Shown here: positions 14,962-23,093 of the stretch, one piece after another
How positions within the stretch are numbered: position 1 is the stretch's first letter
Layout: every line of letters starts with the position of its first letter
NCBI GenBank assembly: GCA_017453335.1
Contig: JAFTKI010000056.1
Span: 1 to 23,946 of the forward strand
Origin: Clostridia bacterium
Lineage (GTDB): Bacteria > Bacillota_A > Clostridia > Oscillospirales > CAG-272
Length of the DNA stretch: 23,946 nucleotides
Direction of reading: 5' to 3'
Program-made: the position numbers and the translations under genes
The notes under the pieces: model-generated
Seen by the model: only the letters and a program-made list of their open reading frames with translations
Databases searched by the model: none
Told to the model about the DNA's origin: nothing

Positions 14962-14997
14962 AAAGAGAAGGAGGATCTTCGGATCCTCCTTCTCTTT
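14962..14997. terminator. Bidirectional terminator between recX and the phage cassette
   Basis: AAAGAGAAGGAGGATC (14962-14977), loop TTCG, and the exact complement at 14982-14997 give a 16-bp stem with a stable UUCG loop and A/T flanks on both sides. It sits between convergent genes 10 and 4 bases from their stops. Confidence 0.9.
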
Positions 14998-15000
14998 GTC

Positions 15001-15384
15001 TCAAAGTAGAGAATAGCAATCCTTGATGGATTTCTTTTCCGCGCGCGGCTGCACGATGGATGCCAAAGCATCGGTGTACTTTGCAAAGTAGCGGTCGCAC
15101 AGCTCATCGTTCTCATCGATCGCCAGCATTGCGGCAAGATAATATTCTGCGGCGGGCAGGAAAATATCCGAGAGCGGGAATTCATTGTCCAGCTCCAGAA
15201 ACACCTTTGCGAAGGGGAGCTGTTCTCCCTCGCCGTTTGCGATTCGATAGCGATTATCGATCGGGGCGGCTTCGGTGCAGAAGGTTGCCAACAGATAGCC
15301 GGCGCGGTCTTCATAGTCGGCGGCGCTGTTTTCGGCTTCGCAAAGCAATCGCAAAGCCGCGCCAAAGATTTCGCGGCAGGTCAT
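15001..15384 (-). CDS. Phage head-tail adaptor candidate (P22 gp4-like)
   Basis: A 127-residue mostly helical protein, last gene of the phage cassette. The pattern LSDIFLPAAEYYLAAMLAIDENDELCDRYFAKYTDAL resembles the C-terminal helices of short-tail head-completion or adaptor proteins, where helices pack on the portal. Recognition is by position after the coat gene and helix pattern, so it is tentative. Its start lies 9 bases past the coat stop with only a weak GAGC ribosome site, suggesting translational coupling. Confidence 0.6.
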   Translation of the reverse strand: MTCREIFGAALRLLCEAENSAADYEDRAGYLLATFCTEAAPIDNRYRIANGEGEQLPFAKVFLELDNEFPLSDIFLPAAEYYLAAMLAIDENDELCDRYFAKYTDALASIVQPRAEKKSIKDCYSLL

Positions 15385-15393
15385 TGCTCACGC

Positions 15394-16221
15394 TCAGCCA
15401 AGGGTTACGGAAAGGGTAACCATCTCATTGGGATAGACCACCTTCGCGCCGTACAGGTGTAGGCCCTTCACCGCATCGGCAAAGCGCAGCTCGGGACGGT
15501 ACGCATCGATCTCGGAAAGCTGCTCGGCGAATGCGATCGCACGTTTGGAGCGGATGAAGCACTGATGTACCAAGGTGTCACTTCCGCTTTTTACGATGTT
15601 GTTGGAAACGAACACCTTACAACCGGCGATGTTGCCGATGCAGCCTGCTTCCAGGGTGTCGGTGTTGTCGGTGGAGAGCGCAATCTTGGATTTCAGGATC
15701 AGCTCTGCAACCTCGGGGCTTACCTCGATCACGATGTCGGAGGGATCCGCTACATTGTTCATGTGGAGTCTGGTACGTGCTGCAATCAAGGTGTCCACAA
15801 TGGTATCCTTGGTGGCAGCGGTTGCGCTCATCTTTACGCCTGCCTGCTCGTACAGACCGAAAATGTAAGAATCTGCATCGTTTGCCAGCGCATTTGCGGC
15901 GTTTTTCATTGCCAGATCCATCAAGCGGGGGCTCGACTGTACGCGGTCAACGTCATCGATCTGGAAGTTGAAATATTTTGCCTGATCGATCACCAGATCG
16001 CGAGCGCTGTCGGAAAGCGTTTCGGGTGCCTTCATGTTAACGTTCTTGGTGTAACCGGAAACGGTGATCGCGCCAAGACCGCAGATCTTAACGGTGTTGC
16101 CTTGCTCGCGGATATCGCCCTCGTATTCACGGTTGCAGTTTGCAACGGCGATGTACTGCTTGTCAAGTGCACGGTAGAGATTTTCACTCCAAACGGTAGG
16201 GATAAAGTTCGTAATAGCCAT
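15394..16221 (-). CDS. Major capsid protein (P22 coat/HK97-fold type)
   Basis: A 275-residue coat protein. It starts with the family-like MAITNFIPTVWSENLYRALD, followed by a Gly/Thr beta region (GNTVKICGLGAITV) and the characteristic FQIDDVDRVQSSPRLMDLAM with NAANALANDADSYIFGLY. VIEVSPEVAELIL and NIAGCKVFVSNNI follow as in the C-terminal coat domains. AAGGAAAA precedes ATG 16221. The length is short against P22 gp5 (about 430) but normal for small Firmicute members. It lies directly after the scaffold gene, as expected for head assembly. Confidence 0.85.
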   Translation of the reverse strand: MAITNFIPTVWSENLYRALDKQYIAVANCNREYEGDIREQGNTVKICGLGAITVSGYTKNVNMKAPETLSDSARDLVIDQAKYFNFQIDDVDRVQSSPRLMDLAMKNAANALANDADSYIFGLYEQAGVKMSATAATKDTIVDTLIAARTRLHMNNVADPSDIVIEVSPEVAELILKSKIALSTDNTDTLEAGCIGNIAGCKVFVSNNIVKSGSDTLVHQCFIRSKRAIAFAEQLSEIDAYRPELRFADAVKGLHLYGAKVVYPNEMVTLSVTLG

Positions 16222-16264
16222 AATATTTTTTCCTTTCTTTTAATAAAATCTTATAATTGCTCGA

Positions 16265-16906
16265 TCAGTGCCATTTTTGCATGGAACGCATGATCTTTTG
16301 ATAGTTCTCATGTACCTCATGAGAAGTCATGGCGCGTACCTCTGCGGGAGAGAAGTAGTCGTTCTCGGTTCCCGCAAGCGAGCCTGCGGAACGCAAGCGG
16401 TTCTCGTAATTGCTCTTTTCGGCTTGCGCCTCGGTGTACAGGCGGCGCTTTTCGGCAAGCGCATAAGCGGCGGCAATCGGGATCCCCCGTCCAACGTCCT
16501 CCCAAACGCGGTCGGAGAGATCCTTCAGCGCAACGTTCGGGTATAGCGTTTGAAATTCATCACACTCTTCTCCGATCCGTTCCCATAAGATCTCCTTTTG
16601 GGCAAGCTCGGCGCGCAGGCGCGTCAGTTCACCTCGCAGTTGTTCAAGTCCTGATTGCGGATCTCCTTCACAAGCGACGGAAGAAGCAGGATCAGGATCC
16701 TGCAAGGGATCCTCAGGAAGCTTTTGAGCTTCGGCAGGATCTTCGCAAGAAATGCACGGATCCGACAAATCAACCGTTTCGTCTTGGTTGGCAAGGGTGA
16801 CTCGGTCGGTGTCTCCTGCATCTTCTGCTCGGCTATCCGATGAAGGATCTTGGTGATCTTGGGGAGGTGTTGTTTGATCCATTGTGTCAGCTTTTTCATC
16901 ATTCAT
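16265..16906 (-). CDS. Phage scaffolding protein
   Basis: A 213-residue protein. Residues 1-85 are disordered-looking and very acidic, rich in Asp, Glu, Pro and Gln. Residues 86-115 form a coiled coil (GLEQLRGELTRLRAELAQKE). The C-terminus FSPAEVRAMTSHEVHENYQK followed by IMRSMQKW is the coat-binding end seen in scaffold proteins of Clostridia phages. It overlaps the portal stop by 8 bases and has AAAGGAAA upstream. Between portal and coat, its role is internal scaffolding of the procapsid; it should leave the mature particle. Confidence 0.82.
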   Translation of the reverse strand: MNDEKADTMDQTTPPQDHQDPSSDSRAEDAGDTDRVTLANQDETVDLSDPCISCEDPAEAQKLPEDPLQDPDPASSVACEGDPQSGLEQLRGELTRLRAELAQKEILWERIGEECDEFQTLYPNVALKDLSDRVWEDVGRGIPIAAAYALAEKRRLYTEAQAEKSNYENRLRSAGSLAGTENDYFSPAEVRAMTSHEVHENYQKIMRSMQKWH

Positions 16907-18443
16907 TTGTCACGTTTCCTTTCTGTTTGATTTTTTGAAGCAATGTGTTTGGATCGTTCACACTGCCATCGGGTAACAGCTCAATATAGTCCTCGATGCT
17001 GATCCTGCCGCTGTCCAACAGCTTATCAAGAAGGGAGAGTGTTACCGCAGGGGTATAGCTGTCCGCGCGGGACGCTTCCACACCGGCGTGCAAAAGCTCG
17101 CGCTTGAGCAATGCGTAATTGGGACGCTTGACCACGATGCCGCTTCCCGATTCTACCTGCAAAAGTTGTTCGGGATGGCAGCAGGTACAAAGCATATCTG
17201 CCCAGATCGTTGCAAGATCGCTGATGCATCGGCAGAATTGGGAACCAACCTGCCGAAGTGCGATCTGTGATGCCTGCTGGAGCGTCAGGATCGCGCTGGT
17301 GTTGTTTGCTTGCGCATCTCCGAGTGCCGCTTCGGTTGCACCCATCATGCTTTTTGTGTTTTCGATCACGTTGTTGATCAAGTCCAGATAGCCGTCCTGC
17401 ATCTGTCCCGTGCCGATCACCGATACCGCGTCTGCCACGTTTCCGCCGCCCACAGCGGCAATTGCTTCTCCAACCTCATTCGACCATTCGGGGATCCTTG
17501 ATTTGTCGTAAATAACCTTGGAAAAAGCCGTGTCGTACATGTGCTTCATTGCCATCGAGTACGCTGTATTGATGTACTTTTGGTTGGCAATCATATCACT
17601 GACGGGGGCGCTTCCGTGGAAGGATCCTTTAGAGGGATGCCAGTTGAAGTAGGCTACGGGATAATAATGCAGGTCGGTGGAAACACGCTTGATCAGGCAA
17701 TGGCGCGTGGATTTCTCCAAAATGACCTTGTCGTTTTCGCGGAAGAAGTGCAACAGGTAGGTTGCTTTTTCGTCTCCTTGCGGCTCATAGCACTCGGCGT
17801 CCGATGCGCGGCTGTCGGAGGTATCTTCCGCCGTAATCAAGCGGATATCCTCTTCGCTGCAATGATTTTCGCGTGCCTCACGGCGCAAAGCGGATACCGT
17901 TGCGCGTCCCGAGAGCAGGATGTATTCCTGTGATTGCAGATCGGTGTTACCCACATCGGCAACGAACAGATCGGTATTGTTGATCAGATCGGTTCGGATA
18001 TCGCCCAAAAACGGTTGTCCGCCAACATGATCGCTGTTCCACCAGCAATAAAATACCGCATCTCCCGAGATCGCCGCATCCAACAATGCTTTGTGAGAGA
18101 GTGCCTTCATATTTCCGTGCTTCCAACGGTAAGAGGCGTTCTGGTTGAGGATCTCAATGCCGGCGACGATCTGTTCGCGTGCTTGCGCGTTATCCACAAA
18201 GGGAAGACGGTCATCGGTGTATCGGATCGAGATATCATTCGGGATCACCGAGCCAACCAGATAATCGGTGATTCGGCGTACCAGGTTGAAGACGGGGCGG
18301 GGAAGATCGGTATGGATCCCGTGCCATTGATCTCCGCGGTAAAAACGTTCGTTTCGGCGTACCGTTTCATACAGTCCCAATCGACGTTTATACTCTTTTC
18401 CGTCTTCGTACGCTTTCCACGCCGAGGTAAGTTGTGTTTTCAT
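16899..18443 (-). CDS. Phage portal protein
   Basis: A 514-residue portal, forming the dodecameric DNA entry ring. Typical features are RRNERFYRGDQWHG, then RPVFNLVRRITDYLVGSV, ALSHKALLDAAISGDAVFYC and YPVAYFNWHPSKGSFHGSAP, with SDMIANQKYINTAYSMAMKH. The long helix region follows (IENTKSMMGATEAALG, then NNTSAILTLQQASQIALRQV). ATG 18443 has AAAGGAG just upstream; the frame runs open to 18482 but that part overlaps the preceding gene. The C-terminus lacks a long barrel, as expected for small-genome phages. Confidence 0.88.
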   Translation of the reverse strand: MKTQLTSAWKAYEDGKEYKRRLGLYETVRRNERFYRGDQWHGIHTDLPRPVFNLVRRITDYLVGSVIPNDISIRYTDDRLPFVDNAQAREQIVAGIEILNQNASYRWKHGNMKALSHKALLDAAISGDAVFYCWWNSDHVGGQPFLGDIRTDLINNTDLFVADVGNTDLQSQEYILLSGRATVSALRREARENHCSEEDIRLITAEDTSDSRASDAECYEPQGDEKATYLLHFFRENDKVILEKSTRHCLIKRVSTDLHYYPVAYFNWHPSKGSFHGSAPVSDMIANQKYINTAYSMAMKHMYDTAFSKVIYDKSRIPEWSNEVGEAIAAVGGGNVADAVSVIGTGQMQDGYLDLINNVIENTKSMMGATEAALGDAQANNTSAILTLQQASQIALRQVGSQFCRCISDLATIWADMLCTCCHPEQLLQVESGSGIVVKRPNYALLKRELLHAGVEASRADSYTPAVTLSLLDKLLDSGRISIEDYIELLPDGSVNDPNTLLQKIKQKGNVTNE

Positions 18444-18459
18444 AATGCTCCTTTCTACG

Positions 18460-20163
18460 TCAGGAATTTGCAAATACAGCAAGCCGATAAATGTGTGTGC
18501 GGTATTCTCCCGTGTCGGTCAGCACAAGCTGCAAGAGTCGGAATCGTCCTGCCTCAACGTGCCGCTCATACAGTACGGGCAACGAATGCTCACTCACAGA
18601 CGAAAGGTTGACCGAGCGGCTTTCGCGCTCGGTATTCCACTGCAATTCGACATTATTTGTTCCGCATTGAGCCAAAAGCGTTACATCGGAGATCCTTTTG
18701 ATCGATTCGGGAGAATCGGCGAACAGATATCCGCTGGTGAGCATCGCAGTGATCGGTTCTCCGTTGTCTGTGTTTTTTGCATCATCGAACAGGTAAAGAC
18801 CGCTTTCGCTTGCAAACCCGATGTTTCCCTGATAGGTCAGGAAAAACGAGGGCGTGAATCCGCTGAAGGTGTACCATTTCTTTTGGCGAACGTGATAAAC
18901 CCAAACTCTGTCAAAATGAACCGTGTCGCAGAACCACAGCTCCTCATGCTCCGCATTGTAACAAACGGTGGCATTTTTGGAAAAGCTTGCGGTTTTCATC
19001 GCGGGGAGACTATCGGCAATGGGAACCAAGTCAAAACGGTCGGGATCGGATGCATCGGATGAGAGCGTAAAGACCCCTCCGCGATTGATGATAACGAATT
19101 TGTCATCGATCACGGTCTGAGGAAGCTTTGCGGTACAACCGTAGCCGAAAAGCACGGGATAACCGACCAGACGATCGTTTTCATCGATCCGAAGCGACAA
19201 CGCACCGTTGTCGTGGAAGGCAAGAAAACGGTCACGTTGCTTGTAAACCGATGTGATGGGATTGATCGGTGTTCCTGCGGAGATCTGCATATTGACCGTA
19301 CAGTACAAAGGATCCGAGGTGGGGTAAACAGCCCTGCTCGAGTTCATCATATCATCGTCCACGGGAACCGTTCCAAACAAATAATTTCCCGATCTTCCGC
19401 CAAAGAGAAATAAGATCTCGCGGTCGTTCAAGCGGTCGCACACTGCCTGCTTGGAAGAGCTGATATACTCGATTTCATCCTGCGTGATCGCACGGGTAAA
19501 GCCGACCTCCAGCCCCGAATAGACCGCATTCACGGAAAAGGACGAACTGCCCGGCGTGAAGCTGTAGTCGGTAACCGATACGCCGTCTGCCAGCATGAAA
19601 TCGATCGAAGCCGCCGTGAAGGGAAGATTGTATACCGTGCTTCCTTCCAGATTTTTGTAGTGGATACGCATTTTGTTGGAAAACAGATTGATCGGCTCAT
19701 GAAATGATCCGAGCGTGGTGGGGTTCCATTGAAATCCAATCAGAGGAACGTATCCGATGGCGGGGAGAAAGACCTCGCGGTATGGTGAGTAGACATAGAT
19801 CGTGCTGCCGTCCAAAAGGTACAGGTGGTCGCGGTACACCGCGAACTGTACCGTCCCCGATGCGGTTGAGAGTGTCAGCTTGCTGACAAAGGAACCGTTT
19901 TCCCTGATCAAAAGCTCCGAGCCCGCAACCGCACAGGTCAGCGGCTTTCCGCCGATGAATCCGTCCCAGAAGCCTCGCAGTGTTGCGCTGAATGCAAATT
20001 TTGTTTTGAATCCGCACCGCTTTTCCAAAGAGCCGTCCGACAAGATCCTGAAATTTTGCAGATCAGAAGAGCCGTGCTCCCTTGAGGAACTCGATTGACC
20101 GATCCCGCCAAAGCTTTGCAGAATTTCGCTTGCCGCGGCGCGCTTTGGTTTGATAGTTGGCAT
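18460..20163 (-). CDS. Propeller-like phage neck/tail-hub candidate (P22 gp10-like)
   Basis: A 567-residue beta-rich protein. The N-terminus has the look of neck proteins: SEILQSFGGIGQSS, then SSDLQNFRILSDGSLEKRCG, with later repeated short strands (HLYLLDGSTIYVY, RDRFLAFHDNGALSLR, DKFVIINRGGVFTLS, EELWFCDTVHFDRVWVYH, NIGFASESGLYLFDD), consistent with propeller blades. P22 gp10 and related hub proteins share this design. It lies between terminase and portal rather than after the coat, which differs from P22 order. AAAGGAG precedes ATG 20163. Alternative reading: a minor structural or attachment protein. Confidence 0.65.
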   Translation of the reverse strand: MPTIKPKRAAASEILQSFGGIGQSSSSREHGSSDLQNFRILSDGSLEKRCGFKTKFAFSATLRGFWDGFIGGKPLTCAVAGSELLIRENGSFVSKLTLSTASGTVQFAVYRDHLYLLDGSTIYVYSPYREVFLPAIGYVPLIGFQWNPTTLGSFHEPINLFSNKMRIHYKNLEGSTVYNLPFTAASIDFMLADGVSVTDYSFTPGSSSFSVNAVYSGLEVGFTRAITQDEIEYISSSKQAVCDRLNDREILFLFGGRSGNYLFGTVPVDDDMMNSSRAVYPTSDPLYCTVNMQISAGTPINPITSVYKQRDRFLAFHDNGALSLRIDENDRLVGYPVLFGYGCTAKLPQTVIDDKFVIINRGGVFTLSSDASDPDRFDLVPIADSLPAMKTASFSKNATVCYNAEHEELWFCDTVHFDRVWVYHVRQKKWYTFSGFTPSFFLTYQGNIGFASESGLYLFDDAKNTDNGEPITAMLTSGYLFADSPESIKRISDVTLLAQCGTNNVELQWNTERESRSVNLSSVSEHSLPVLYERHVEAGRFRLLQLVLTDTGEYRTHIYRLAVFANS

Positions 20164-20226
20164 TTGTAAACTCCTTTCTTTGTTTTTTAACTCCCTCAAA
20201 CGCCTGCACAGAGCAAAAAAGGCGTT

Positions 20227-21543
20227 TTAATAGAGTCGGTTTTTATGAGTTGTCGGGAATTTGAAATCGCGTGCCGTGTGGTTTTTGTCTTCCCACAGCG
20301 GTGTACGGCTCATCACCGCATATCGCAAGGCCTCGGGACTGTGCGTGACCGCGTGCGGCTCTCCTGCGGCATCCTCGGGACGGGTGGCATCACAAAGGAG
20401 TGCGGGGAGCGACTCGATCAGGTTCTGACACGAAGACGCAATATGAAGCGATGGAGTTTCGGTGCTTTCGGAGAGGTATTCCCGAAGCACACGCCAGCCC
20501 GGAACACGGCGGTCGTCTGCGGCACGCATCGGCGGCATTCCCGTAACCGCTTGCATGATCTCAAAGCCGCTGCGGCCTGTATCCTGACGGCGATTCCAGA
20601 GATCGGGCGAGGCTACCGCATATTCGGCGTGCTGATCACGGCACATGGTGGCAACCAGCTCGGCCGCTTCGCGCAAGGTGCGGTCGGGCTGACAGACTTC
20701 CCGAAGAACGTACAACTCACCTTGGGCATCCACTCCCAGAAGGAGTGCCGCCAGCATATCAAAGCCATAATCGATGGCAACGAAGCGGCGAAGAGCCAAG
20801 GGGATCTCCGACTCGCGGATCACGTGTCGGTCTGTTCGGAATTCGGTGAAGAACTGTCCTTCAAAAACATCCCATTTTCCCAGCAGCCAAGCATCTCTGA
20901 GCTTTGGCGGAAGGCTTTCCAGTTGCCGGACGTATTCGGGATCGGCGCCCAGAAGAGTTGGATTGTCGTAAACACGCGCACCGATAAAGCGGTAGTCGCT
21001 TGGTGTTTCATCGGGAGTGAAAGCACGGTCGATGAACAGCCGCTTCACCCATGCGTGACCGATGCCGCCGGGATTGCAGGTCAGATACATTCGTCTGGGG
21101 ACATCACTCACACCGCGCAGACAGGCCTTGAAAATAGAAAACTGATGCTCGCTCAGTTGCGTTGCCTCGTCGATGGCGATGATGTCATACTCCTGCCCCT
21201 GATAGCGTAAGCAGTCACGCATGGAGGCGCAGTAGCCCAGGGCTATCGTGCTTCCGTTGGGGAAATACAGGCATTTTTCACTTTCCCGATAAGAGAGGAC
21301 CGAAGGATATTCGGCAAGCAAGGGACGGACGTGATTGCTTTTCAGCTCGGCATAAGAGCGGCGAACCAAAAGGCAACGGATCCCTTGGTAACGCAAGCAC
21401 AGACCTACCAGCTTTCTCCGCAACGCCCATGATTTTCCGCCGCCGCGCGCACCGCCGTAAGCGGTATAGCGAGCGCGGGATCTGAAAAATTCACGTTGCC
21501 GATCATTTGGCACTCCTGCGATCTGCAATACCTTTTCACTCAT
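20227..21543 (-). CDS. Phage terminase large subunit
   Basis: A 438-residue packaging motor. The ATPase domain has Walker A GGARGGGKS (30-38), Walker B IIAIDEA (121-127) and the TCNPGG coupling motif (155-160). The RNase H-like nuclease domain has D258 (AIDYGFD) and D314 (ASPDLWNRRQDTG). The third metal site, usually DALRY, is PEALRY with Glu at 404, a conservative change. The ATG overlaps the small terminase stop as ATGA. It would cut and pump DNA into the procapsid through the portal. The coding frame is intact and of normal length. Confidence 0.93.
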   Translation of the reverse strand: MSEKVLQIAGVPNDRQREFFRSRARYTAYGGARGGGKSWALRRKLVGLCLRYQGIRCLLVRRSYAELKSNHVRPLLAEYPSVLSYRESEKCLYFPNGSTIALGYCASMRDCLRYQGQEYDIIAIDEATQLSEHQFSIFKACLRGVSDVPRRMYLTCNPGGIGHAWVKRLFIDRAFTPDETPSDYRFIGARVYDNPTLLGADPEYVRQLESLPPKLRDAWLLGKWDVFEGQFFTEFRTDRHVIRESEIPLALRRFVAIDYGFDMLAALLLGVDAQGELYVLREVCQPDRTLREAAELVATMCRDQHAEYAVASPDLWNRRQDTGRSGFEIMQAVTGMPPMRAADDRRVPGWRVLREYLSESTETPSLHIASSCQNLIESLPALLCDATRPEDAAGEPHAVTHSPEALRYAVMSRTPLWEDKNHTARDFKFPTTHKNRLY

Positions 21544-21935
21544 CCGCCATCCTCCAGAATATCGTGCTCAAAGATCAGCCGAACGGCTTCCTCCTCGGTG
21601 TCGGGCGCTTTTTCTCCGTATCCGAAATGCTCTTTCAGATAGGCGTTCACAATTGTCGGAGAGCAACGCGTGGCATTCAATGCCTCGTCCTCCAGCACCG
21701 CGCACAAATATTCAAATTGCAACGGAAATTGCTTTTGCAATTCCAATGCCGCCGAAACACCGCATTCCAGCTTTCCGCAAAATCCCGCCAGAGTGGGTAG
21801 TCGACCTTCCTTTTTGGGATCGGCATCGGGCGGGGGACGGCAGCTTCTGATGTAGTGCTTCAATTTTCGGGTAAGCGAGCCTTCTTTTGCCGCGCGAATC
21901 AATGCGTTATCACTGTCGCGCAGTTCGTTTTTCAT
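21540..21935 (-). CDS. Phage terminase small subunit
   Basis: A 131-residue small terminase, which recognises the packaging site. TLAGFCGKLECGVSAALELQ is a helix-turn-helix-like segment. EYLCAVLEDEALNATR then NAYLKEHFGYGEK is the oligomerisation part seen in the P22/SPP1-like families. I chose ATG 21935; GGAGGTGA lies upstream with about 13 bases from GGAGG to the start, rather long. ATG 21974 is possible but has no ribosome site. It is the first gene of the cassette, so the promoter should lie at 21936-22080, but I see no good sigma-A match. Confidence 0.78.
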   Translation of the reverse strand: MKNELRDSDNALIRAAKEGSLTRKLKHYIRSCRPPPDADPKKEGRLPTLAGFCGKLECGVSAALELQKQFPLQFEYLCAVLEDEALNATRCSPTIVNAYLKEHFGYGEKAPDTEEEAVRLIFEHDILEDGG

Positions 21936-21990
21936 ACCAATGGAATCACCTCCAATCTTGCTCTGTGCAAGCATAGTTTACCGCAAAGAT

Positions 21991-22029
21991 GTGTGCCATA
22001 CCCTGACGGAGTGTGCCATACCGTGCCAT
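21991..22029. promoter_or_regulatory. Paired 12-bp direct repeats (operator or packaging-site candidate)
   Basis: GTGTGCCATACC occurs at 21991-22002 and 22011-22022, exactly 20 bases apart (two helical turns), followed at once by GTGCCAT (22023-22029). The site lies between the divergent terS and degV genes. Confidence 0.6.
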
Positions 22030-22080
22030 CAATTTTTATCCCCCTTTTGGCAGACTTTGGATAAAAAACAAAAAAAGATG

Positions 22081-22109
22081 TTGACAAGTGAACATGGATG
22101 TGGTATAAT
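22081..22109 (+). promoter_or_regulatory. Perfect consensus promoter of the degV gene
   Basis: TTGACA (22081-22086), 17-bp spacer, TATAAT (22104-22109), about 65 bases before ATG 22175. Confidence 0.9.
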
Positions 22110-22174
22110 AGCAGGCAGTTGTTTTGTTTTTCAGAGAAAACGTAATATGATTGATATGATTTTAGGAGGAAAAA

Positions 22175-23011
22175 ATGAGAAAACTGAAAATCGTTGCGGA
22201 TTCTTCCGCCGATCTGCTGACACTTGAGGGATGCGACTTTGCGTATTCGCCCATGAAGGTCATTGCGGGGGAGAAAGAATTTGTGGACGACGATGGACTT
22301 GACGTGAAGAAAATGGTAGAGTTTTTTGACCAATACAAGGGAAAATCCAAGTCATCCTGCCCCAATGCGGGCGATTGGCTGGAGGCATTTGGCGATGCCG
22401 ACGATATCTTCTGCGTCACCATCACCAGCGGACTTTCGGGAAGCTACAATGCGGCTTGTGCGGCAAAGCAGATGTACGAATCGGAAAACGAGGGTAAGCG
22501 CGTGTTCGTTCTGGATTCGCTGTCCGCAGGTCCCGAGATCCGTCTGATCGTTGAAAAGCTTGCCGACTATATCAAGGAAGGCTTGGACTATGAGGAGATC
22601 TGTAAAAGGATCGCAACCTATCGGGAGCATACGGGACTTGTATTTATGCTGAAATCCTTGAAGAATTTTGCGAACAACGGACGTGTTTCGCCAACCGTTG
22701 CAAAGATCGTGGGCTTTTTGGGGATCTGCATCGTGGGAAAAGCAAGCGAGGAAGGAACCTTGGAGCCATCGCACAAATGTCGCGGCGAGGCTCGGTCGCT
22801 TGAGCGTATCGTTGCCGATCTTGGAGCGCAGGGCTTCGTTGGAGGCAGAATACGCATCACGCACTGCATGAACGCGTCCGCCGCTTGCCGCTTGAAGGAG
22901 TTGATCAAGTCTGCCTTTAAAACCGCACAGATCGAGATTCACGAACCGAGAGGCTTGTGTTGCTTTTATATGGAAAAGGGCGGCGTGCTGGTCGGCTTTG
23001 AAAAAGCATAA
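22175..23011 (+). CDS. DegV family fatty-acid-binding protein
   Basis: A 278-residue DegV/FakB-like protein. The N-terminal KIVADSSADL is the family start, where the DSS motif lies. SSCPNAGDWLEAF and VTITSGLSGSYNAA form the lipid carboxylate-binding region (the SGLSGTY motif). VFVLDSLSAGPE then DYEEICKRIATYREHTGLVF and LKNFANNGRVS match the C-terminal domain. Family members bind fatty acids and hand them to a FakA kinase; none is in the window. AGGAGG lies 6-10 bases before ATG 22175. It does not belong to the phage cassette, which is transcribed away from it. Confidence 0.93.
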   Translation: MRKLKIVADSSADLLTLEGCDFAYSPMKVIAGEKEFVDDDGLDVKKMVEFFDQYKGKSKSSCPNAGDWLEAFGDADDIFCVTITSGLSGSYNAACAAKQMYESENEGKRVFVLDSLSAGPEIRLIVEKLADYIKEGLDYEEICKRIATYREHTGLVFMLKSLKNFANNGRVSPTVAKIVGFLGICIVGKASEEGTLEPSHKCRGEARSLERIVADLGAQGFVGGRIRITHCMNASAACRLKELIKSAFKTAQIEIHEPRGLCCFYMEKGGVLVGFEKA

Positions 23012-23035
23012 TTTGTTGATTCCTCTGCTTTTTGC

Positions 23036-23064
23036 TTGACTTTTCACGGAAGATATGATACAAT
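23036..23064 (+). promoter_or_regulatory. Promoter of the histidine phosphatase gene
   Basis: TTGACT (23036-23041), 17-bp spacer, TACAAT (23059-23064), 30 bases before ATG 23094. Confidence 0.8.
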
Positions 23065-23093
23065 AATGCGAAAGAAAAATGCGGAGGCAGAAC

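Noticed and set aside
14940..15000. A possible attachment site beside the phage cassette.
   Set aside because: The sequence is fully explained by the bidirectional terminator, and I could not find a matching direct repeat near 21936-22080 by eye.
16624..16902. A 92-codon, Lys/Leu/Ile-rich open frame starting MMKKLTQWIK inside the scaffold gene.
   Set aside because: It is out of frame within a well-supported scaffold gene and its basic, helical look can arise as the shifted reading of Asp/Glu/Gln-rich codons. Nothing outside the scaffold ribosome site supports it.
21980..22005. Minus-strand TGGCAC followed by TTTGC, like a sigma-54 promoter for the phage cassette.
   Set aside because: GG and GC are 11 bases apart, and sigma-54 promoters need 10; no sigma-54 activator is nearby.
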